A DNA stretch of 64,000 nucleotides, from the NCBI RefSeq assembly GCF_021917145.1, contig NW_025813758.1, positions 62,001 through 126,000 on the forward strand, in the 5' to 3' direction. Source of the DNA: Hypomesus transpacificus. Lineage: Eukaryota; Chordata; Actinopteri; Osmeriformes; Osmeridae. This document shows, piece after piece, positions 11,681 to 22,924 of the stretch. Numbering within the stretch: position 1 is the first letter of the stretch; each line of letters starts with the position of its first letter. Below the pieces are notes generated by a model. The model had not been told where the DNA came from. It worked only from the letters and a program-made list of their open reading frames with translations, and made no database searches. Both the position numbers and the translations under genes were made by a program.

Positions 11681-11989
11681 GTCCAAAATCCCAGATTATT
11701 TGATGCATGTGTGAAATAAACTGTTAAAAGGGATTTGATGATCACTAGTCTAGTGATTACATTATTCTGTGTTGTTGTCATTTTTTTTTTACAAAGTAGC
11801 TGATATTGCCGAAGCGACAGCAACAAACTAATGGACTGCCCATAGACTTGGGACATATGGGACTGCCGAGTCGCTTTCACCCCAAAATGGCGGACGCGTA
11901 GCGCTGCTACTGGGCCTTGGTGTTGCAATGGAGCGTTCTATTGATTTTCACTTCTTGTCAATATAAGTTATTCGATGACAAGGCTTTCC

Positions 11990-12182
11990 TGGAGGGGCAG
12001 GCAGGAAACAGGGACCAGTGACCAGGCTGCTGGAGTCAGTCAACGACGTGGGTGGATTCTTCACACAAGAAGTGGAGGACATCAACACGACCCAGCTGGA
12101 CCGATTTCTGCAAGACTTTTTCTATCCTGACATTGAGATAAGCTACACACAGACACTCCACAATGTCACAGAGGGACAGTGA
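11990..12182 (+). other. unrecognised open stretch
   Basis: A frame open from about 11988 to the stop at about 12180 reads GPVTRLLESVNDVGGFFTQE and continues in an acidic, exon-like manner. It has no Met start. It could be an exon of an unrecognised gene or part of the adjacent retroelement. The text after it (CAATGTCACAGAG / CGATGTCACAGAG) is a short tandem duplication. Confidence 0.25.
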
Positions 12183-12404
12183 TGATGATCAGACATCCCA
12201 CGATGTCACAGAGAGTCAGTGATGATGAGGTGAGCCTTGAAGAAGGTACCAAGACAGACCCTGTTGTTGAAGCATGACCAAGCCATGGCTAAGATAACTG
12301 CTTTGAGTAGTGGGGCTAACAGATCCTATGTGTATTAGCCAAGAGAACGCCCTATCCAACCATTTAGTGGTTATGCAACGGTCGATGGCCGTACTGTGGA
12401 TTTG

Positions 12405-13148
12405 TAGATGAAGTACAACGTGTTGTTAGAGCCAGGGGCCTAGGCACTGACGATCAGGTTGATTTCATTCTCTCTCTCAGGGGTTCAGCCCTTGAAGACG
12501 TGAGATTATGTACTGAGGGTGAATTAAAGGAACCTGTCGACATTGTCAGTTTCCTCAGAGAAGCTTATAGAGAGAAGCGCAGTGTAGCCCAGCTCTTGCA
12601 GACCTTCTACAGCCGTCACCAACTAGAGGGTGAAGATTTATTTGAGTACTCACATACCCTGTCCCAGATCCTTCGCACTGTGCACAAGCAAAAACCTGAT
12701 GTGTAGCTGACACAAAAACGGCAGTTAGAGATAAGTTTGTGGAGGGAGTCAGAGATTCTGCTCTCAGAAGAGAGCTTTGCAGAATGATTAGGGACAAGCC
12801 AGAGTCCTCACTGTTTGACGTGCGTCAGGAGGCGATTGCTTGGTGTTTAGAAGACAGGTCCAGTGACACTAAGGCTGTGAAGAGTAGGAGCATATTATGT
12901 GGTAGTGTGGGTGATGAAGGTCGGAACACAGATAGTGTACAAGATAAGTCATCTGCTACTCTGGATGAAATTCTTAAGGTGGTTTATGAACAAGGCAAGG
13001 CTAGGAGTTAGTCAGTGTGCTGCGGGATGGAGTTGCTTTCTGAGAAAGGTCATACAAAGGTGGGAAGACTAAACCAAGGTTCCAGTTCACGGACGATGGA
13101 AGACCTGTCTGTTTCAAATGCAAGGGGGTAGGACACATCGCTAGGGAG
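12405..13148 (+). pseudogene. gypsy Gag remnant with zinc knuckle
   Basis: Open pieces at 12500-12706 and 12739-13011 belong to one Gag-like protein broken by a frameshift and a stop near 12705. It ends in a CX2CX4HX4C nucleocapsid knuckle. The fold is of the gypsy/PNMA Gag type, a capsid protein that packages element RNA. It is non-functional as it stands. Confidence 0.65.
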
Positions 13149-13639
13149 TGCAGACCACACCAACAAGGTCAGCCTGCCGCCCGAGATGCACATGCTCAGA
13201 GAAACAAGCTTCCTTGGTTGCCGGGAGCCGGGAAGTCCGAGGTGGGGTAAAATACTGTCAGACCCTTACTCATGAGAGATTTATTGATAGAGCTGTAGGT
13301 ACGTGTCCAGAAGTTGAAGCTGAGGGGGGAGGAGTTAAGGCCAAGACCCTGTTAGATACAGGAAGCCAGGTTAGCACCATCTCTGAGGCATTCTTCCGAC
13401 AGAACTTGCTTGGATAGAATGAAGACATTACCCCTACACCCAATTGGCTTAAGCTAACTGCAATTAACTCATTGCCAGTCCCTTACATAGGTTACATTGA
13501 GCTGGATGTGCAAACTATGGGTAAACCTGAGTGTGGATTTTTGGTAGTCAGAGATCCCAACACAAGGATAATTTTGTCATTCCAAAAACATTTGCATGAG
13601 CCGGAACCAAAATTTAGTACTGAGGTCCTGGTTAAAACC

Positions 13640-14250
13640 ACTCAAAAATAAATAACTAAAACTACTCATCTTAAATAAATACAATAAATACAGACAACCA
13701 ATCATACACAGACATGGATACACACTAACACATGGATACATAGTATAATAACCTGAGAAATTAGCAGTATAGTGGAAACAATTCAGTTTAACAGTTCAAG
13801 TTTGTCAGTTCTGGGGTGTGGCAGAGTTAATGAGTCTGACAGCACCTTCCCAGAAGCTGTTCTTCAACCTGGATGTTCTGATGCTGCGCAGCCTCCTGCC
13901 TGAGGGGGGAAATAGTCCATTGGCAGGGTGGGGAAAGTGTTTCATGATGCTGGTAGCCTCGGACCGTTGATGTATGTGTCACCGAGAGCCGGGAGACTGC
14001 ATCCAGTCATTTTCTCTGCCGTGTTAACCACCCGCTGCAGGGCCTTCCTATCTGTACCAGAGCAGTTTCCGTACCACACTGTGACACACAAGGTGAGAAT
14101 TCTCTCCACCTCACACCTATTAAAAGTAGGAAGGACTGTAGACATGACAGACACAAAACAGCCTTTACGACTCCCTTTGGATTGTTTGAGTACGCTGGGC
14201 TGAATTTCTCCAGTCCAGTCTACACTTTCTTGACCACCAGATCTCAGCTG
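13640..14250 (-). mobile_element. LINE 3' fragment inserted in the gypsy element
   Basis: The minus strand encodes VWYGNCSGTDRKALQRVVNT and then SLPALGD, typical of the C-terminal region of fish non-LTR reverse transcriptases. Then, in another frame, come SIRT..RLKNSF-like text and a stop. The 3' end is AT-rich with AATAAATA. It interrupts the gypsy element between its protease and RNase H parts and is itself frameshifted. Confidence 0.7.
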
Positions 14251-14279
14251 AGGGCATAGGCACAGATCCAGACAAAGTA

Positions 14280-14837
14280 GCTGCAGTAAAACAATGGCCA
14301 GTTCGCAGCACAATCAAAGACTTTAGGTCGTTTTTAGGATTCTGTAGCTATTACAGGAAGTCTCTGAAGGGATTCTACCAGCTGGCAGGTCCCTTGCATG
14401 ATGTCGTCAATGCGTGTATCAGAGGAAACAACCCCACTAGGACCAAAAACCTGTTGGCCAGCCTGTGGACGCAAGAATGTCAAAAGACCTTTGAACAACT
14501 CAAAGAGAGACTGACCAAAGCTCCCTTACTCTGCTATGCTGATTTCTCCCTTCCATTTATCATAGAGACAGATGCCAGTAGTCTAGGGCTAGGTGCAATC
14601 CTCTACCAGTTGCAGGGAAAGATACAGTGTGTGATAGCATATGCCTGTCGGCAGTTGAGAAGTGCAGAAAAGAACTACAGGAACTACAGCAGCATGAAGC
14701 TAGAGCTTCTTGCCCTCAAATGGGCTGTGTCTGAAAAATTCAGAGGTTATCTGTTGGGGTCAAAGCTCACTATAGTGACAGATAACAACCCTCTGTGCCA
14801 CCTCAACTCAGCAAAGCTAGTAGCTAGGAGCTATTGA
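14280..14837 (+). pseudogene. gypsy RT-connection and RNase H domain
   Basis: The frame reads KDFRSFLGFCSYYRK and then FEQLKERLTKAPLLCYADF, followed by the RNase H core: ETDASSLGLGAIL (first catalytic Asp), LELLALKWA (Glu) and VTDNNPL (Asp). The catalytic residues are present, but the protein lacks its RT core and stops at 14837. It is a relic. Confidence 0.75.
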
Positions 14838-15090
14838 ACAACGCTAAGTAGCTCAGCTACCTCCCTTTGACTTTGAGGTCCAGAACCGTCGTGTGGCAGA
14901 TGTAAGGCAGCAGCAGACGCACTCTCTAGGCCATTAGAAGGGGAGCCCCACCTAAATGGAGATTAGGAGTATGACGGATGTATATCCATCTGCAATGTAG
15001 TCAGAAAGGGCACAGCATTAAAGCCAGACTTAGTCGGTGCAGGTGTTAAAGGTTGTCAAGTTAGGCAAGCTGGTGTCACAGTGGTTGGAC

Positions 15091-15285
15091 ATTTACATTT
15101 AGTCATTTAGCAGACGCTCTTATCCAGAGCGACTTACAGTAAGTACAGGGACATTCCCCCCAAGGCAAGTAGGGTGAAGTGCCTTGTCCAAGGACACAAC
15201 GTCATTTGGCTTGGCGGGAAATTGATCCGGCAACCTTCTGATTACGAGTCCGACTCCCTCACCGCTCAGCCATCTGACCCCCGGA
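15091..15285 (-). mobile_element. tRNA-headed SINE
   Basis: Same family as 7960-8167: minus-strand A-box TGGCTGAGCGG, B-box GGATCAATTTCC (decayed), the TTGGACAAGGCACTTCACCC body and the CGCTCTGGATAAGAGCG tail stem-loop. It is inserted downstream of the gypsy RNase H region. Confidence 0.85.
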
Positions 15286-15299
15286 CAGAATACTGAGGT

Positions 15300-15675
15300 C
15301 ACTGTCACAGTGGTTGGACAGAATACTGAGGTTGTGTCACAGTGGTTGGACAGAATACAGAGGTTGTGTCACAGTGGTTGGACAGAATACTGAGGTTGTG
15401 TCACAGTGGTTGGACTGAATAGTGAGGTTGTGTTACAGTGGTTGGGCAGGATACTGAGGTTGTGTCACAGTGGTTGGACAGAATACTGAGGTTGTGTCAC
15501 AGAGGTTGGACTGAATAGTGAGGTTGTGTCACAGTGGTTGGACTGAATAGTGAGGTTGTGTTACAGTGGTTGGGCAGGATACTGAGGTTGTGTCACAGTG
15601 GTTGGACAGAATACTGAGGTTGTGTCACAGTGGTTGGACAGAATACTGAGGTTGTGTTACAGTGGTTGGGCAGCT
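15300..15675. repeat. 32-bp minisatellite, about 11 copies
   Basis: The unit CAGTGGTTGGACAGAATACT then GAGGTTGTGTCA has variants (ACTGAATAGTG, GGGCAGGATAC) that alternate as a higher-order block of two to three units. It replaces most of the gypsy integrase. Confidence 0.9.
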
Positions 15676-15890
15676 GGTCTATATATACAATGTGACACCC
15701 CATGCCACGACGGGTCATTCACCATACTATTTACTGTTTGGAGTACACCCTCATCGACCGGTAGATGCTTTAGGGGAGAGCGGGGGCGAAATTACAATTT
15801 TTCAGAAAAACTTAATTTTAAAAGAGAATGTTTTAGACATAGATATATCTTTGCTTGGGTCTATAACTTATAAGTGTGGTCTATCCAGGG

Positions 15891-16356
15891 GCGGATCTAG
15901 AGATTTTCATTCGGGGTGGCAATGGGGTGGCAGAAGGAAGTTGTTGGGTGGCCTCCTGGAGGCGAATCAAACCCAAGGTAGGGGGTACAGTACTTCCTAT
16001 GGTAAATGATTAGGCTATAACATTGTAGTTTAAATTAAACAGTAACATTAATATTATTTATTGAAATGTTCTGTAATGTACAAATAATATTTTTCCATGG
16101 GAAGATTGAGGTTCATGTTGTTTAATTGTAACTTGTTTCACTACATGCTCTTATGGTTCTTCCTTTTGGGACTGTTTTTTCACAATGTATGCTTCAGGTT
16201 TTGGCTACCCACAATGTTTGGGGCTATCTCGTTGTTATGATCAGAGACCTATGCACTTTTGAATAGCTCTCTCTTGGAAGTCGCTTTGGATAAAAGCGTC
16301 TGCTAAATGCATACAAATAAATAAAACCCTTACAACCCCTTAGATCCGCCACTGGG
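15891..16356. mobile_element. non-autonomous TIR element carrying an L2 tail
   Basis: The ends are inverted repeats: CAGGGGCGGATCTAG on the left and CTTAGATCCGCCACTG on the right. The length is about 466 bp. Inside, 16125-16315 is an L2 LINE 3' tail in plus orientation, ending CTTTGGATAAAAGCGTCTGC. No transposase is present. The family is not identified; a target duplication is not clear. Confidence 0.6.
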
Positions 16357-16663
16357 TCAATCAATACCAGATGGTATTTTGTACAAATGTCGAACAACTT
16401 CAGTATAATTTCATCTTGAACACAAGTTGCACATTGTTACTTTCGACCCCATTAGTTGGGACGAAAGTAACACAGGGGTGGGTCAAAATTAACACAACGA
16501 TACAAGCTAGATTTTTTGTGTTACTCTGGGTTTTTTTACATATACCTGACTATGACCTTGTTAATATGTAACTGCAAACATATTTTCTCCATTAGTTTTG
16601 CAAAAAAACTATGAATTTTACATTTCAGTTGCATCAAACATTTATTATATCTGAACTGATGTT

Positions 16664-16990
16664 ACATTTACATTTACATGTATTCATTTAGCAGACGCTT
16701 TTATCCAAAGCGACTTCCAAGAGAGAGCTTTACAAAGTGCATAGGTCACTGATAATAACAACAAGATAACCCCAAAACATTGCAGGTAGCCAAAAACAGA
16801 AGTACACATTGTGAACAACCAAAAATAGGTGCTAAAGGGAAGAACCATAAGAGCATGTAGTTAAGCAAGTTACAATTAAACAACATCAATCGATATAAGT
16901 GCAAGTGTACCTGTAGAAAAGCAAGCAACAGTTAAAAAAAAATCACAGTAAGTACAACAATTTAAATCAGTTACCACTAACCAACAAGTG
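16664..16990 (-). mobile_element. L2-type LINE 3' fragment
   Basis: The minus strand ends in the CGCTTTGGATAAAAGCG stem-loop followed by TCTGCTAAATGAATACATGTA. The upstream part matches the 3' UTR of the longer L2 copy at 41548-42748. It is 5'-truncated, with no ORF left. Confidence 0.8.
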
Positions 16991-17820
16991 TCTAAGAGTC
17001 TTTGTGATCCTTCAGGAAACTAACATTGGGTCCAGCAAACCATTCTTAAGCGTTTATACTCACAATATAATATACACAATAAGCGTATGTATAATATGGA
17101 TAATATTATGTGGATTATAATAATAATATGTATAATAACCTAATATACATTATTAGCACTAAATGAGTAGGCTATGTATATTACGGACCATTCTAATTGC
17201 ACATTATTCTAATAACCAAATAAGTCACTTAGCTTTCCTTTTGCTTCTGAAAGACAACAATTCAACTTTCTTTCATCGCAAGAGAGTTGGAATAGGAGCT
17301 TGTATTTGTGTGGTTGTATCAGTTCGCTAGCACACGTTTTCAGGGATACTTTATGGTCACAAAGTGGAAGCTCCTGTGATTCTAGAGGTTACCCTTGAAT
17401 ATGAGTGTCAAAATGAAAGCTGGTGGAAAGTTGGCGTCCGTCACAGGGTTCTCAATATTTCTCAAAAGTTTGGCGTGAGATTACCATTGGCTATCCATCC
17501 AATATTGTAGTGGGACAAGTCATTCCTTAGGCTAGGCTACTTCTCGGCGTTAGAAATAGCCTACAAGGTGTTGTGAAATGGACAAATTATATGTGGACAA
17601 AGCCGCCCTCCATAATTGCATTCACTCTTTATTTCCATAGCTATTGTGGTCTCAAACTAGCATAACTACATATCCTACACATACACATAGAATTGCAAAT
17701 AAATTGGAGCCCTGCCTTCAACAGAGAACTGTGAGATGTTGTGTTTAGAAACATATTAGGACCATTAGCTTCCCTGCATTAGAACAGGTACTGACAGGAG
17801 GCACGACGAGAACGCTGATC
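16991..17820. other. no gene recognised, AT-rich
   Basis: AT-rich sequence with an ATAATATG-type simple stretch near 17060-17160. I see no coding or RNA feature. Confidence 0.5.
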
Positions 17821-17821
17821 C

Positions 17822-18665
17822 ATATGTCTTGATTTTAAAAGATTAAACTGATTAAATATTAAACTGTTGAAACACGGAACATATTTAAAAACATTAAACA
17901 GAACTGGGTAAAATAGCCAAACATATAAAATAAACATACAAATTGGGGAGGCTGTCCCGGGACCAGCTGTCAAACACGGTGCATCTCTCTGCTTGAAGAA
18001 GTATTCCGTGTGTCGCAGCATGTTTCAATACATTCGACGTGCTTGCAGGTAATCGTTTTGAAACATTTTTGTGCATTTTGCGAGGCTGTGAAATACAGCA
18101 ACACTCTCAATTGCTTTGCTTAGGCATTTTAAATGCACTAAAAGCTAGCTAACATAGACTGGCAGAGCAAGTGTAATATGTTTACTAGCGATCACGTGCA
18201 GTGAATGGTTAATATGCTTTACGTCCCTCCCTGAGACTCTGACCATCTCCAGTGCGTAAACCTTCATGGTGGCCCGGCTCGATGGCCACCAATGGTCTAC
18301 CATCCACAGGGAATACTTGATGAGCTCCTCCACCTCATACGGAGTGATGGCCAGGTTGGTGTGGGGCCCATGGGTGAACTTTCCAGTCACCCAACGTGAC
18401 TTAAACGTTAACGTTTTCTGAGGTAATTTTTAAAATAAATTGTCTTATTGGACAGTTTTGATAATGATTGTAAAGGAATACATCGGTATCAAATCAAATA
18501 ACATCAGTTTGACGTAATTCAATACATAATACAAAATATTGGCTTCACTCAAAAAGACGCGTCATGACGGTCAATTTTCTTGCGGTGATTCTAGCATTAC
18601 ACCATCGTGTAATCAAGACTGTAACGAGTCATTTTGAAACAACAAAATTGTATGAAATGATACGT
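17822..18665 (-). mobile_element. duplicated flank of the pogo-like element (copy 1)
   Basis: 17941-18665 is nearly identical to 20358-21070 (direct repeat, about 0.72 kb). 17822-17925 recurs at 18671-18775. The minus strand encodes TPYEVEELIKYSLWMVDHWW and then LEMVRVSGR (18145-18390). This resembles the helix-turn-helix region that precedes the DDE domain in pogo/CENP-B-like transposases. Confidence 0.6.
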
Positions 18666-18829
18666 AAAAACATATGCCTTGATTTTAAAAGATTAAACTG
18701 ATTAAATATTAAACTGTTGAAACACGGAACATATTTAAAAACATTAAACAGAACTGGGTAAAATAGCCAAACATATATACAAAGATAGCAAACGTATATA
18801 CAGAGATAGCAAACATATATACAAAGTGC

Positions 18830-19890
18830 TGTATCTCACTGAGGAAGCACTTGGGGCAGTACCAGTCCCCTGCTGGCACACTTACAATCCCCAAACAAGT
18901 GAGGTGGAACCAGAGCTCACAAAGTTCACACTGTACCCACTCGTAGATGGCATCCTCCACACCTGCCTCCTCACCTGAGGGAGGGGATAGGCTACGGCAG
19001 ACAGCGCAGTGTTCGCCAAGCTCCTCCACTACTGCCATCTGCCTCTCCTTCTCTGCCCTCTTCCTCTCCTTTTCCTCCCTCTTCCTCTGGGCCTCCTCCC
19101 TCTTCCTCTGCGCCATCTCCCTCTTCCTCTGCAGCCTCTGAAGCTGAGCTTCCTCCTTCTCCTCTTCCTCCTGTCAGACCAGCAGCTCGTTGTACTGGTC
19201 GCTGGTGACGACCCGAGCACCAAGTGGTGGCCTCCTCCTCACCACTGGTAGCCGCTGGTCTTGGCGGTTGGTCATCACTGGGGGCATTAAAATGTCTCCC
19301 CACTTGACTGAGACCAGACCTGCTCGCACCAAAGGATTGGATTGAGCAGGTCGATGGCAGGTGCAGGTTGGGCAGCAAGGGGTTGTTGCAGGGAGGGCAG
19401 GGCCGGTAGGGCTGGTGGAGGGGGCTGGACTGGTGTTGGTTGCCGTGGTGGGTGCAGGTCTGACTTTGGTCAGCTGGGTCTTATCATAGCCTCCCCTGTT
19501 GAAGGGGAAGAGGTCTGTCCTGCTGAACGCTGCCTTGAAGTTCTCAGGAATTGGCAGCCTTAGGCCAAGCCTCTTTAAGGAGAGGGGAAAGGTTTCCCCC
19601 CTTCACCAGGTCAAGGTGGGCAGCATATCTTTCAAAAATCCTCTTCAGAGGACAAAACACCCCCACATCCAGTGGCTACATCACATGGGTGGTGTGCGCA
19701 GGGAGGCACACAACCACCTCCATGTTCTCCCTGCAGAACTGGATGGCTTCCCTGTTGTTGTGGGGTTCCGCCCGGTCCACCACAAGGAGCAGAGGCCTCT
19801 CTGGGGGGGCATGTTTGATAAAGTGGCCTAGCTACTTCAGCCATAGGCCACTGTCCATATAGCCCTTTTCTGACCTGCCATAGATAAGGT
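18830..19890 (-). pseudogene. pogo-like DDE transposase relic with C-terminal PHD finger
   Basis: On the minus strand, about 19800-19600 encodes LLLVVDRAEPHNNREAIQFC and then LPAHTTHVM, a stop codon and PLDVGVFCPLKRIF. This is the second half of a DDE_1 domain, with the Asp and the HTTH..QPLDVGVF signature, and with Gln changed to a stop. Downstream come a Pro/Thr-rich linker (frame changes), an Arg/Glu-rich coiled coil (18990-19116) and a PHD zinc finger with Cys4-His-Cys3 spacing (CAVC...CELC...H..C...WYCPKC, about 18840-19010). The catalytic N-half is missing. PHD fingers bind histone tails and are known in some animal transposases. The relic lies between the two 0.7-kb direct repeats. Confidence 0.65.
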
Positions 19891-20214
19891 TGGGTATGGT
19901 TTGGATTTATACGATTCCAATGCTGAACCGGTACTTTTAAAACGATTTCGATTCCTAAACGAATCCTAAACCGATTCTTGAAAACCTTAAAAATTAAAGT
20001 ATTCAAAGAAAGGCTCTTTTATAGTTTTGTATTTAATGGAAAATTATTTAAATGTAACAATATATTAAAGTTTTGAAGTAGCTTATAATAAGTAAATCTA
20101 AGTCACCTAACACACAACTACAATAATTTAACAATAAATAACAGTTACACTATTAACATGTAACAACAAAATACATGTTGAGTTGGTATGCTAACTAAAC
20201 CAGCTTCAAACTTC

Positions 20215-20340
20215 AGTGGTTCTTTTGCAGAGAAATTACCATATTTGCCTTCTCTGGCAAGATACCTCCCCTGATTTATGGCATGTCCTGCCTGCACAGG
20301 AGAAAACCCGTGTCGAAGAGGCCTGTACACACAGGTATGA
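20215..20340 (-). pseudogene. possible hAT transposase C-terminal scrap
   Basis: The minus strand reads VQASSTRVFSCAGRTCHKSG, resembling the ERVFS-AG dimerisation motif of hAT transposases. It is short, lies at the edge of the 0.7-kb repeat, and is interrupted soon after. Tentative. Confidence 0.35.
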
Positions 20341-20357
20341 ATTTGAAAGGGCAGACA

Positions 20358-21070
20358 AATTGGGGAGGCTGTCCCGGGACCAGCTGTCAAACACGGTGCA
20401 TCTCTCTGCTTGAAGAAGTATTCCGTGTGTCGCAGCATGTTTCAATACATTCGACGTGCTTGCAGGTAATCGTTTTGAAACATTTTTGTGCATTTTGCGA
20501 GGCTGTGAAATACAGCAACACTCTCTCTCTCTTTAAATGCACTAAAAGCTAGCTAACATAGACTGGCAGAGCAAGTGTAATATGTTTACTAGCGATCACG
20601 TGCAGTGAATGGTTAGTATGCTTTACGTCCCTCCCTGAGACTCTGACCATCTCCAGTGCGTAAACCTTCATGGTGGCCCGGCTCGATGGCCACCAATGGT
20701 CTACCATCCACAGGGAAAACTTGATGAGCTCCTCCACCTCATACGGAGTGATGGCCAGGTTGATGTGGGGCCCATGGGTGAACTTTCCAGTCACCCAATT
20801 AGTTAACGTTTTCTGAGATAATTTTTTAAAATAAATTGTCTTATTGGACAGTTTTGATAATGATTGTAAAGGAATACATCGGTATCAAATCAAATAACAT
20901 CAGTTTGACGTAATTCAATACATAATACAAAATATTGGCTTCACTCAAAAAGACGCGTCATGACGGTCAATTTTCTTGCGGTGATTCTAGCATTACACCA
21001 TCGTGTAATCAAGACTGTAACAAGTCATTTTAAAACAACAAAATTGTATGAAATGATACGTAAAAACATA
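20358..21070 (-). mobile_element. duplicated flank of the pogo-like element (copy 2)
   Basis: Direct repeat of 17941-18665 with few differences (for example an 18-bp deletion after CACTCTC). It carries the same minus-strand helix-turn-helix-like ORF at 20549-20794. In transcript orientation it lies upstream of the DDE relic, as expected for the DNA-binding part of the same transposase. Confidence 0.6.
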
Positions 21071-21129
21071 CTTCAATATGTTTTTCATTAATGTAGACAT
21101 TTGTAAGTTGATAAACCAAGGCAGTTTCT

Positions 21130-22509
21130 ACGGTGGCCCTGAAGTGCAAATGACACCCCCTAATATGAGTACATCCCCCAAATGAAAATACTCCCCCCCA
21201 ATACGAGTCAACTCCCCCCAAATCGGATGACTTGTTCACCTCCCCCCAAAAATGAAAATACTCCCCCCCCAATACGAGTCAACTCCCCCCAAATCAGATG
21301 ACTTGTTCACCTCCCCCCAATACAAAAACGCGCTCCCCCCCCAATACAAGTCAACTCCCCCCAAATCGGATGACTTGTTCACCTCCCCCCAATACAAAAA
21401 CGCGCTGCCCCAAATGGAAAACGACATTACATTAACTCAAAAACACATTACATTAACTCTGAACGGAAAGGGTAGGTACTACACTTTAGCGCTGATTGGA
21501 TGCAGTAGGCTAACTAACAAGAAATAAGAAATTGATCGACAGAAGTACAAAATGCAATAGCCTGGCAGAGTTACGTGCACCAGAACATTTGTTTGGCTAT
21601 CGAAGAATGTAGCAAATAGTAGGCTTCTTAGGCAAAAGTATTTCGAGTTAAATGTAAAAATCGATAGCCAAACAACTATCCTGGTCCACGTTACTCTGTC
21701 ATTGTGGCATTTCATTCTTCTGTAGTGGACTATCAGTTTTTTCTTCTGAAAAGTCCTGATTCCTTCAACTGCGTTTTTAGCGTGCGCATAGGCTACTTAT
21801 ATTGTGAAACGTTAACAGCAGATCTAAGATTATTTCATAGGAATGACCCTGATTAAAATAAAGAGTAGTGTAATGACTCTGAATTGTAAACATTAATGTT
21901 TCCTCTTTCCTTCAAATCAAAACGATTAATTTCATGATAATGACAGAGTTACGTGGACTAGTTGTTTGGCTATCGATGTTTACGTTTAACATAGCAATTT
22001 ATGCTTTTGCATACATAGCCTATGCTACATGCTTCGATACCCAAATAAATGTCCTGGTGCACGTAACTCTGTCAGGCTATTGCATTTTGTACTTCTGTCA
22101 ATCAATTTCTTATTTCTTGTCAGTTAGCCTACTGCATCCAATCAGCGCTAAAGTGTAGTACCTACCCTTTCCGTTCAGAGTTAATGTAATGTGTTTTTGA
22201 GTTAATGTAATGTCTTTTCCATTTGGGGGAGCGCGTTTTTGTATTGGGGGGAGGTGAACAAGTCATCCGATTTGGGGGGAGTTGACTTGTATTGGGGGGG
22301 GGGAGCGCGTTTTTGTATTGGGGGGAGGTGAACAAGTCATCCGATTTGGGGGGAGTTGGCTCGTATTGGGGGGGAGTATTTTCATTTTTGGGGGGAGGTG
22401 AACAAGTCATCCGATTTGGGGGGAGTTGACTCGTATTGGGGGGGAGTATTTTCATTTGGGGGATGTACTCATATTAGGGGGTGTCATTTGCACTTCAGGG
22501 CCACCGTAA
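21130..22509. mobile_element. 1.4-kb fold-back element with TA target site
   Basis: Arms 21130 to about 21600 and about 22050-22509 are long inverted repeats. The tips read CGGTGGCCCTGAAGTGCAAA and are flanked by TA on both sides. Inside the tips a 60-70-bp subterminal unit (CCCCCAATACGAGTCAACTC then CCCCCAAATCGGATGACTTG) is repeated two to three times. The centre (21620-22040) has no transposase. It is probably non-autonomous. TA duplication is typical of Tc1/mariner-type elements, but the family is not proven. Confidence 0.8.
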
Positions 22510-22924
22510 GTTTCCCTTACGAGCGTCTGCTAAATGACTAAATGTAAATGTACGAAAATATGGCTCCGGCTAGCTAACGGCTATGCAAATTCCTCTCCCG
22601 GCACCATTTTGATTCGACGGTAGGGGGAGCTTTGCTATTTACTGTGCTCTTGTTGACAGAAGTCCAACTGATGTCAATTTGATTTAGCTGGAAGCGGGAG
22701 AAAATTTACCTTGTAACAGTATCGATTACACAATTAGCCCGGCAGTAATATTTATTGTCTGGCGTGCTTTAGGTGACGTGTACGGAACACCGTGAGTAAA
22801 AGTTGTGAACGGAACACCGTGAGTCTACAGTACTTTGCCGCTCACGGGATACGAAACTCCAGACTTGCCAAGCGCGACCAGTACCAACTGAGTTAAGCTA
22901 CGCCAAAGAAAAGCTACCTCTTTG
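22510..22924. other. L2 tail scrap and unassigned sequence
   Basis: 22520-22555 is an L2/SINE tail scrap (GAGCGTCTGCTAAATGACTA). The rest carries a short duplication of GGAACACCGTGAGT at about 22783 and 22813. No gene is recognised. Confidence 0.4.

Larger units (their letters stand above)
12400..15760 (+). mobile_element. broken Ty3/gypsy LTR retrotransposon
   Basis: Pieces in order: a Gag-like stretch (12405-13010, frameshift near 12705), a CCHC zinc knuckle CFKCKGVGHIAREC at about 13107-13148, a protease motif LLDTGSQVSTI at about 13350, a spacer domain to about 13650, a foreign LINE insert, an RT-connection/RNase H domain (14270-14837), and the last part of an integrase (15677-15760, HATTGHSPYYLLFG). 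The RT core and most of the integrase are absent. No LTRs are seen. Several frameshifts and stops mark it as dead. Confidence 0.8.

Noticed and set aside
19009-19251. Leu/Pro-rich and Arg-rich ORFs opposite the coiled coil
   Set aside because: Antisense and frame-shifted readings of the Glu/Arg-rich linker of the DDE/PHD relic.
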